Shown: one piece after another, positions 58,114-64,000 of the stretch | How positions within the stretch are numbered: the first letter of the stretch is position 1 | Layout of the letters: the number at the start of each line of letters is the position of its first letter | From: an uncultured Selenomonadales bacterium | GTDB lineage: Bacteria; Bacillota; Negativicutes; Acidaminococcales; Acidaminococcaceae | DNA length: 64,000 bases | Reading direction: 5' to 3' | NCBI GenBank assembly: GCA_900314855.1 | Contig: OMWZ01000003.1 | Location: forward strand, 40,095 to 104,094 | Program-made: the position numbers and the translations under genes | The notes under the pieces: model-generated | What the model was told of the DNA's origin: nothing | Seen by the model: only the letters and a program-made list of their open reading frames with translations | The model's database searches: none

Positions 58114-59115
58114 TTGAAACCATTTGATGCTTCGAAACGTATCCTTGTGACCGGCGCGGCCGGCTTTATCGGTTTCCACCTGTCCAAACGGCTGCTGGAG
58201 GCCGGGGTGCAGGTTGCAGGTATTGACAATTTAAATGATTATTATGATCCGGCGTTGAAGGAGAGCCGCCTGGCGATCCTGCGGCAGTTCCCGCAGTTCA
58301 CGTTTGTGAAGGGCGACATCGCCGATTGTGACGTGGTGGAAAAACTGTTCAGGGAATCCGCCCCGGATATTGTCGTCAATCTGGCGGCCCAGGCGGGCGT
58401 GCGCTACAGCATCGACCATCCCCGGTTCTACATCGACTCCAACATCATCGGCTTCTTCAACGTGCTGGAAGCCTGCCGGCACCATCCGGTGGAGCATCTG
58501 CTTTTTGCGTCCAGCTCGTCCGTGTACGGCAACCAGGAAAAGACGCCCTTTGCCACGACGGATCCTGTCGACCATCCCATCAGCCTCTACGCGGCCACGA
58601 AAAAGTCCGATGAACTGATGGCCTTCACCTACAGCCACCTGTACGGCATCCCTGCCACGGGCCTGCGCTTCTTTACGGTCTACGGTCCCTACGGCCGCCC
58701 CGATATGGCCTACTTCAAATTCGCCGACCTGATCCGTCAGGGGCAGCCCATCAAGGTCTACAACCACGGCGACATGCTGCGCGACTTCACCTACGTCGAC
58801 GACATCGTCCAGGGCATCGTGAACATGCTCTGCAATCCGCCGGCCCCCATGGGCGGCAAGGAAACGGCGTGCTACAAGCTCTACAACATCGGCAACAACA
58901 AGCCGGTCCGCCTCCTGGACTTCATCACCACCCTGGAGAAGGTCCTGGGCCGCACGGCGGAAAAAGAGTTCCTGCCCATGCAGCCAGGCGACGTGTACCA
59001 GACCTGCGCCGACGTGAGCGGACTGGAACGGGACTTCGGCTTCCGCCCGGCGACGGATATCGCGACGGGCCTGGCCCGCTTCGCACAATGGTATAAGGAA
59101 TATTACAGACTGTAA
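58114..59115 (+). CDS. NAD-dependent sugar-nucleotide epimerase (UDP-glucuronate 4-epimerase type)
   Basis: A 333-residue extended SDR. Seen: RILVTGAAGFIGFHLSKRLL, NAAGV-like NLAAQAGVRYSIDHP, SSSSVYGN, the catalytic YAATKKSDE, FTVYGPYGRPDMA, and DFTYVDDIVQGI. These are the marks of the GAE/CapI/WbpP group that interconverts UDP-glucuronate and UDP-galacturonate. I chose the TTG at 58114, which has AAAAGGG at 58099-58105; the first in-frame ATG (58066) lies next to the -10 element. It supplies a sugar nucleotide for the surrounding glycosyltransferases. Confidence 0.9.
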   Translation: MKPFDASKRILVTGAAGFIGFHLSKRLLEAGVQVAGIDNLNDYYDPALKESRLAILRQFPQFTFVKGDIADCDVVEKLFRESAPDIVVNLAAQAGVRYSIDHPRFYIDSNIIGFFNVLEACRHHPVEHLLFASSSSVYGNQEKTPFATTDPVDHPISLYAATKKSDELMAFTYSHLYGIPATGLRFFTVYGPYGRPDMAYFKFADLIRQGQPIKVYNHGDMLRDFTYVDDIVQGIVNMLCNPPAPMGGKETACYKLYNIGNNKPVRLLDFITTLEKVLGRTAEKEFLPMQPGDVYQTCADVSGLERDFGFRPATDIATGLARFAQWYKEYYRL

Positions 59116-59153
59116 ACGGCAGAGCGGAAACGCAAAACCGGCCACCATGCTGC

Positions 59154-59205
59154 CAGTAAAAAACGGCGGGCGCCTTTCATGACAAAGCGCCCGCCGTTTT
59201 TACTG
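59154..59205. terminator. Strong bidirectional terminator
   Basis: CAGTAAAAAACGGCGGGCGC (59154-59173) pairs with its complement at 59187-59205 around a 13-base loop; A-run before, T-run after. It separates the epimerase from the convergent sulfatase-type gene. Confidence 0.93.
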
Positions 59206-59270
59206 TAACGGGCCTTAGCGGGAGGAAAGGCCCTTATTCCGTTTGTCTATCCTTTCGTGTCGTCCTTGAT

Positions 59271-61064
59271 TCAGGCACGGCCTGCGTTCGTCTTCAGCAT
59301 GTCGCGCGTGAACCGGAACTGCGGCGAGGCCAGGCAGTTTTCTTCCTTGAAGCGGTCCGACCGGATGTCGAAGATCCCGCAGACCAGCTCATAGGCCAGA
59401 TCCGTCGTAAAGTAGAGGTCCTTGTGGTCCCGCAGCGTTTTCACGATGTGGCCGTGCTTTTCCCGGTATTCATCGGAAAACCAGGCGAAAAGGGGGACGC
59501 GCACCGTGGCGAACCCGTCGAAATTGGCCGAACGGCGCTTGTCCGGAATGGTGCCGTGGTCCGAAAAGTAGAGCATGGCCTGCAGATTCAGGTGTTCCTG
59601 GCAGTAGTCGTGGATGGATTGCAGGATATGGTCTGTATAGGCCACGGTGTTTTCATAGTTCGGGATCAGGTCGTACTTACCGGGCTCACCGAATTTCGTG
59701 AAGGCCGGCGGGTAACGGTTCTCGAAATTGAAGTGGCTGCCTTTCAGGTGGACGACGACGAAATTATCCTGGTTTTGCGGCACTTCCTTCAGGTAGGCCA
59801 GCAGGGACTCGTCGTACTGTACTTCGTTCAGGTTCTGCTTCGTCCACTTGGCCACGTCGCTCGTGTTTGCGACCAGCGTGACCGGCGTATCCGCCGAACC
59901 CAGGTGGCCCTGGTTGCTGTACCAGTACACGCGGTAGCCCGCCTTGTGCGCTATATCGACGATGGACGCCGACGTGTAGAACTTCGTTCCTTCGTCGTAC
60001 TGGTTGAATTCCGTCAGGGCACGCTCCAGGCTCGTCACGGTCTGGTCCGCGCTGGCATAGGCGTGGGGGAACAGGATGTAGTGGTCGTCCTGTTTGCAAC
60101 GGGACAGCCAGGGCGTGGTCTCTTCCGGATAGTCTTCCGTGAACGCCTTCATGTAGTCCCTCGACTCCGATTCGCCGATGACGAGGACGATGGACGACGG
60201 TTTGGCGAAGTCCGGTCTGGCGGGCGTAACGTGCAGGTCCTTCAGGATTTCCGCCCGGGAGTCGGCATAGAGCTTCGTCGTCCGGAAATAGTCCTTCACG
60301 TCGAGGTAGAGCTCCACGATGCCCGTGCGGGGGAAGAGGGGCTTGCGCCCGCAGAAGAAGTACGACGTCAGGAAGAGGAACGTCCCTGCCGCCAGAACGA
60401 CCGTGACCGGATTCACGCGGATGAGGCGGGGCGCTGTCACGGCAGCGCCGCAGAAGGCGGCAGCCACCACAACCAGGAGGGCCGCCGTGCCGAAGACGGC
60501 CTTTTTCGGCATGGATTTGAAGAACTCGATGATTTCATTGTAGTTTGTTTCCTGGAGGAGCATCATGGCCCCGTCGTTTACGCAGGTGCCGTAGACGGCA
60601 TAATAAGCGAACTGCAGGAGGGGCACGGCCAGAAAGGCCGCCTCAAGCAGGGCCGTCAGTACGAGCAGCACCGTCACGGCGGCGCGGGGCAGGAACGGCG
60701 CCGACAGGACCAGTACCTGGAACGATGTGAACCAGCCCGTCAGATAGAGGCCGAAGACCACGTCCAGATGAAATCCGAAATCACTGGATACCTTGTGGTT
60801 CGTGATAAAGTACAGCAGGGGGTAGGCTGTAATCCAGCCCAGTCCGGTGAGAAAGGCCGGCACAAAGAGGCTGCCCGTCAGGGGCAGGCCTGCCAGGGCA
60901 GCCGGCAGGACGGACAGGACGGCGCAAGGGACAAACCGCCGCAGCTGCAGGTATTCGGCTTTATGTCCCAGTCCGTGGGACGCTTTGACATAAAACAGGT
61001 AGGAGAGTACGTAGAAAACCGCCATGGCCAGCAGATAGACCGGGCGGATAGCGAAATCTTGCAT
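59271..61064 (-). CDS. Sulfatase-domain phosphoethanolamine transferase-like protein
   Basis: A 597-residue inner-membrane protein: about five to seven N-terminal helices and a large extracytoplasmic alkaline phosphatase/sulfatase domain (from about residue 290). The nucleophile/metal region is VLVIGESESRDYM, and ALTEFNQYDEG, VVHLKGSHFNFENRYP and LYFSDHG carry the other metal ligands of the EptA/CptA group. These enzymes add phosphoethanolamine to lipid A or core sugars, changing charge and resistance to cationic peptides. ATG 61064 has AAGGAA; an ATG at 61091 is possible. It is divergent from the GT8 gene at 61261. Confidence 0.88.
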   Translation of the reverse strand: MQDFAIRPVYLLAMAVFYVLSYLFYVKASHGLGHKAEYLQLRRFVPCAVLSVLPAALAGLPLTGSLFVPAFLTGLGWITAYPLLYFITNHKVSSDFGFHLDVVFGLYLTGWFTSFQVLVLSAPFLPRAAVTVLLVLTALLEAAFLAVPLLQFAYYAVYGTCVNDGAMMLLQETNYNEIIEFFKSMPKKAVFGTAALLVVVAAAFCGAAVTAPRLIRVNPVTVVLAAGTFLFLTSYFFCGRKPLFPRTGIVELYLDVKDYFRTTKLYADSRAEILKDLHVTPARPDFAKPSSIVLVIGESESRDYMKAFTEDYPEETTPWLSRCKQDDHYILFPHAYASADQTVTSLERALTEFNQYDEGTKFYTSASIVDIAHKAGYRVYWYSNQGHLGSADTPVTLVANTSDVAKWTKQNLNEVQYDESLLAYLKEVPQNQDNFVVVHLKGSHFNFENRYPPAFTKFGEPGKYDLIPNYENTVAYTDHILQSIHDYCQEHLNLQAMLYFSDHGTIPDKRRSANFDGFATVRVPLFAWFSDEYREKHGHIVKTLRDHKDLYFTTDLAYELVCGIFDIRSDRFKEENCLASPQFRFTRDMLKTNAGRA

Positions 61065-61220
61065 AAAACTGTTCCTTTCCAATGGTTCCATTTTGTTCCG
61101 TATCCTTTATTTTAACATGATTTGCCTGCTTTGGGCAGGCGGTTTTCCATCCTGTTGCGAAAATTCGGACAGGGGACACGGGCAAAGGACCGGTTCCGGT
61201 TGTTTCCTGTCACGTAAAAA

Positions 61221-61229
61221 TGATATAAT
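61221..61229 (+). promoter_or_regulatory. Extended -10 promoter of the GT8-GT2-PGT run
   Basis: TGATATAAT at 61221-61229, the same extended -10 as in front of the epimerase gene, with an AGGAGG site 20 bases on. No good -35. Confidence 0.5.
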
Positions 61230-61260
61230 GATTCAATAATGCAGAGAACAGGAGGCCATC

Positions 61261-62208
61261 ATGGGCGAAGAGAGAACGAACCGGATATCCGTCGTCCTGG
61301 CGGCCGACGACAACTATGCCCAGCATGCCGCCGTGGCCATGGCTTCGGTCCTGGCCAACACGGCCGTGCCGGAACAGGTGGCATTCTGGCTGATTGATGA
61401 CGGCATCTCATCCCGCAACAAGGACAAGGTACGGCAGACCGTGGCGCGCTGGCACAGCCGTGTTTCTTTCCTGACCATCAAGAACAAGGAACTGGAACAG
61501 GGGTTCGTAAGCGGCCCCATCTCCCGGACGGCCTATTTCCGGCTGGACATTCCGGACATCGTGCCGGCAGACGTGGAACGGGTCATCTATCTCGACTGCG
61601 ACCTGCTGGTCCTCGACGATATCCGCCTCCTCTGGCAGACGGACTTGGCGGGAAATCCCCTGGGCGCGGCGGAGGATCCGGGTATCCTCACGTCGGCCGG
61701 GAAAAAGCGGAACAAAACGGAGGCCTTCGGCTGGAGGGAAGAAGATTCCTATTTCAATTCCGGCGTCTTGGTGATCGATGTGGCGCAGTGGCGCGTCCGG
61801 GATTACGCGAAACAGCTGCGGGCCCTGTTGGCGAAGAACCGGTACCGCCATCATGACCAGGATGCCCTGAATGAGCTTTTCGAGGGGCATTGGACACCCA
61901 TTCCGCTGCGCTGGAACGTCATTCCGCCGGTCTTCCACCTGGGGTGGGGCGTGCTGAAGGACACCCGTGCCCGCCGGCAGGCCCTGGAGGCCCTGCGGGA
62001 CGCGGCCATCGTGCACTATGCCGGTGGGTATAAGCCTTGGGAATACGACTGTAAGCCGGGGTTCAATGAAAAATATTACGGATATCTGCACCTGTCCGTC
62101 TTCAAGGATGCGGTGATGCCCCAGCCGGGCAAAAACAAGAGCCATTCGTGGAGCCATGAAGCGGCACGGCTGCGCTGGGCCGCCTTCTGGAACAAGGTGC
62201 TGCCCTAA
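61261..62208 (+). CDS. Family 8 glycosyltransferase
   Basis: A 315-residue GT8 enzyme, compact relative of the one at 56920. Seen: VVLAADDNYAQHAAVAMASV at the start, the DxD in VIYLDCDLLVLDD, SYFNSGVLVIDVAQWR, HHDQDALNELFEG and IVHYAGGYKPWEYD. The C-terminus is basic and Trp-rich, as in membrane-associated LPS transferases. GGAGG precedes ATG 61261. First of three genes in the same direction. Confidence 0.92.
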   Translation: MGEERTNRISVVLAADDNYAQHAAVAMASVLANTAVPEQVAFWLIDDGISSRNKDKVRQTVARWHSRVSFLTIKNKELEQGFVSGPISRTAYFRLDIPDIVPADVERVIYLDCDLLVLDDIRLLWQTDLAGNPLGAAEDPGILTSAGKKRNKTEAFGWREEDSYFNSGVLVIDVAQWRVRDYAKQLRALLAKNRYRHHDQDALNELFEGHWTPIPLRWNVIPPVFHLGWGVLKDTRARRQALEALRDAAIVHYAGGYKPWEYDCKPGFNEKYYGYLHLSVFKDAVMPQPGKNKSHSWSHEAARLRWAAFWNKVLP

Positions 62209-62230
62209 AAAAGGCGCCGGAGGACTGTCT

Positions 62231-62998
62231 ATGACACGGTTATGCGTCATCATCCTGACGATGAATGAAGAAAAGAATATCGGGGCGGCCATCGCCAATG
62301 CGCAGCAGGTGGCGGACGATGTCCTGCTCATCGACAGCGGCAGTACGGACCGGACGCTGGAAATCGCGCAGGCGGCAGGGGCCCGGGCGGTGTATCATGC
62401 CCTGGACGGGGATTTCGCGGCCCAGCGGGATTTCGCCCTGACGCAGACCGATGCGGACTGGGTGCTCTATCTGGATGCGGACGAGCAGCTGAACGACGCA
62501 CTGCAGGCGGCCGTCCGCAAAGCGGTGGCAGGCGCCCCGTCAAAACAGTACGTGCTGCAGCGCAAAACCGTGGCCTTCGGGCGCACATACAACCACGGCG
62601 CCATGCGGCCGGACTATGTGCCCCGCCTGTTCCTGCGCGGTACCGTGCACTGGACCGGCAAGGTCCACGAACGGCCCGTGTGCGGCCTGCCGGCCGTGAC
62701 ACTGCCCGGGTATGTGGAACATTACACGTATGAGAGCTGGCAGGCCTGGGCCCGGAAGGCGAACCATTACACGACCATCTGGGCGGAAGACAGCTACGCC
62801 CGGGGAAAACGCGTCGGCGGAAGCGCCGCCGTGACGCACAGCCTGGCGGGCTTCGTGAAGGTGTTCTTCCTGCGCGCCGGCTTCCTCGACGGCTGGCCCG
62901 GCATCTACCTGTGTTTCTGCCACTGGTTCTATACGATGCTGAAATACATGAAGCTTTACCATCTGCAGCAAAAAGAAGACAGACGCAAGGGGGAGTAA
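62231..62998 (+). CDS. Family 2 glycosyltransferase (WaaE/KdtX-like)
   Basis: A 255-residue inverting GT-A enzyme. Motifs: ILTMNEEKNIGAAIANAQ, LIDSGSTDRTLEIAQ, AAQRDFAL, VLYLDADEQL (DxD), RLFLRGTVHWTGKVHERP and HYTYESWQAWARKANHY. The last about 60 residues include a hydrophobic FLRAGFLDGWPGIYLCFCHW stretch that may dip into the membrane. Similar proteins (WaaE/KdtX) add glucose to the inner core heptose. The start ATG 62231 is 22 bases after the GT8 gene. Confidence 0.91.
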   Translation: MTRLCVIILTMNEEKNIGAAIANAQQVADDVLLIDSGSTDRTLEIAQAAGARAVYHALDGDFAAQRDFALTQTDADWVLYLDADEQLNDALQAAVRKAVAGAPSKQYVLQRKTVAFGRTYNHGAMRPDYVPRLFLRGTVHWTGKVHERPVCGLPAVTLPGYVEHYTYESWQAWARKANHYTTIWAEDSYARGKRVGGSAAVTHSLAGFVKVFFLRAGFLDGWPGIYLCFCHWFYTMLKYMKLYHLQQKEDRRKGE

Positions 62999-63010
62999 GG
63001 AGTTTTTGCA

Positions 63011-64000
63011 ATGAAGGAACAAAATTTGAAAACAAGGAAGATTCCGTGGAATTCCAATAGCGACCTCCTGATCACGATGATCATCCTTGCCGTCGATTAC
63101 CTGGCCGTCCTGGCCTCCGAGCAGGCGGCGTTTGCCGTGCGCAACTGCATCATGCTGCCCGGCGGCGGCCACCTGCATGTGTCGTGGCTGGATCTCTATG
63201 TCATCTGCCCCCTGATCTATTTCGTGTTCCTGCACATCAACGGCCTCTATGCGGGAGGACGGCAGTTCTGGCGCGTCATTGCGGATTTTTTCAACAGCAG
63301 CATCTATTTTATCTGTACGGTCGTCATCCTCATGTACGCCGCCAAGATTACGGCGTCCACGTCGCGCCTGTATGTATTTCTGCTCTGGGGCTTCTCCTTC
63401 TTCTTCCTCGTCCTGTTCCGGTACCTCCTGAAGCGGCTCTTCCTGAAGATGCACCTTGTGGGGGAACCGATCCTGCTCATGGGCGCCGGCAAGACGGCGG
63501 AAGTCGTGCTGCGCCATTTGCATAGCGAACATACAGGGTACTGGTTCGTGGGCTACCTGGAAGATAACGAACCCAATCCGTACGTGGCGGGTCATCTGCG
63601 CCTCCTGGGACGGTTCCGGGATGCCCAGCGCGTCATCAACATCACGGGGGTCCAGCGCGTCCTCGTCATTGCCCCGGGCCTTTCCAAAGAAGCGACCCAG
63701 GACATCGTATACGACCTGCAGCCCCTGGTGAAGAGCATCGCCTTCATCCCCGACATGGGCAACATCCCCCTGGCGACGATGGACCTGGAGAGCCTCATCG
63801 ACGGCCACATCGTCATGTTCCGTATGCGGAACAACCTCAAGAACCGCTGGAACCGGCTGCTGAAATTCGTCTTTGACTGGGTGCTGACCTTTTTCGGCAC
63901 CATGGCCATCTCTCCCGTCCTGCTTGTGATCGCCCTGTGGATCTATCACGATTCGCCGGGGCCGGTGATTTTCAAGCACCGCCGCGTCGGCCGCAATGGC
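63011..64000 (+). CDS. WbaP-type undecaprenyl-phosphate sugar phosphotransferase (3' truncated by window edge)
   Basis: The frame is open from ATG 63011 to the window end, 330 residues. AAGGAG lies eight bases upstream. The N-terminal half has four to five helices, then a Rossmann-like domain (LLMGAGKTAEVVLRHLHSE, WFVGYLEDNEP), then a helix (WVLTFFGTMAISPVLLVIAL) and the start of the catalytic domain, DSPGPVIFKHRRVGRNG, the signature of polyprenyl glycosylphosphotransferases. Such enzymes start O-antigen or capsule repeats by moving a sugar-phosphate, often galactose-1-P, to undecaprenyl phosphate. The catalytic D-E pair lies beyond the edge. Confidence 0.92.
   Translation, partial: MKEQNLKTRKIPWNSNSDLLITMIILAVDYLAVLASEQAAFAVRNCIMLPGGGHLHVSWLDLYVICPLIYFVFLHINGLYAGGRQFWRVIADFFNSSIYFICTVVILMYAAKITASTSRLYVFLLWGFSFFFLVLFRYLLKRLFLKMHLVGEPILLMGAGKTAEVVLRHLHSEHTGYWFVGYLEDNEPNPYVAGHLRLLGRFRDAQRVINITGVQRVLVIAPGLSKEATQDIVYDLQPLVKSIAFIPDMGNIPLATMDLESLIDGHIVMFRMRNNLKNRWNRLLKFVFDWVLTFFGTMAISPVLLVIALWIYHDSPGPVIFKHRRVGRNG

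Noticed and set aside
1..64000. CRISPR array, prophage, insertion sequence or rRNA operon
   Set aside because: No regularly spaced direct repeats with unique spacers, no transposase, integrase or phage structural proteins, and no rRNA signatures were found in the window.

Overview
The window looks like the chromosome of a diderm Firmicute (Negativicutes-like); no species is claimed. Gene orders and control sites are Bacillus/Clostridium-type: DUF2232-gdpP-rplI-dnaB-purB-purA, bioY with a thiolase and an acyl-CoA ligase, BirA operators, an SOS box of the B. subtilis type, xpt. The right end carries Gram-negative style outer-membrane polysaccharide genes: O-antigen ligase family, GT9 and GT8 transferases, a phosphoethanolamine-transferase-like enzyme and a WbaP-type initiating transferase. 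Most genes are GC-rich and closely packed. AT-rich islands stand out at 13.8-14.35 kb, 43.25 kb and 52.2-53.4 kb.

Layout. 1-4.4 kb: 3' part of a NifS/IscS cysteine desulfurase, a small unknown gene, a probable SOS-controlled LysM protein, gluQ, and an envelope-type unknown. 4.7-13.2 kb: replication, ribosome and purine block (DUF2232 membrane protein, gdpP, rplI, dnaB, purB, purA, DUF3783). 13.2-17.8 kb: CGGC-domain gene, a 380-nt gene-free stretch that reads as a structured minus-strand RNA, two BirA operators and bioY, then a thiolase/ligase pair. 17.8-21.1 kb: tRNA-Lys and a TrpXYZ-type ABC transporter. 21.2-28.3 kb: MocR-type regulator divergent from a flavodoxin, xpt, tRNA-Gly, AEC carrier, orphan HlyD-like lipoprotein, radical SAM protein, NlpC/P60 hydrolase. 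28.4-38.2 kb: AcoR/DhaR-like regulator, trmB, an FtsW/PASTA-PBP pair, fhs, a folD with altered active site, VanZ-like protein, secreted unknown. 38.3-43.0 kb: response regulator, HU, DUF3106-like protein, histidine kinase, SDR.

43.3-50.9 kb is one tightly overlapping 11-gene operon for an Mrp-type cation/proton antiporter. MrpA is dismantled into MbhD-like and MbhE-like pieces, and there are three large antiporter-like subunits instead of two. 51.0-64.0 kb is cell-surface polysaccharide biosynthesis interrupted by a DMT exporter and a LarA-family gene. One glycosyltransferase there is a clear pseudogene and another carries a 3' frameshift.

The most interesting items are the unidentified structured RNA at about 13765-14145 (minus strand), the split-MrpA three-antiporter operon, the SOS box in front of the YneA-like LysM gene, FolD without its usual catalytic Lys and Gln, the MocR regulator with Arg in place of the PLP lysine, and the enhancer-binding-like regulator without a GAFTGA loop.
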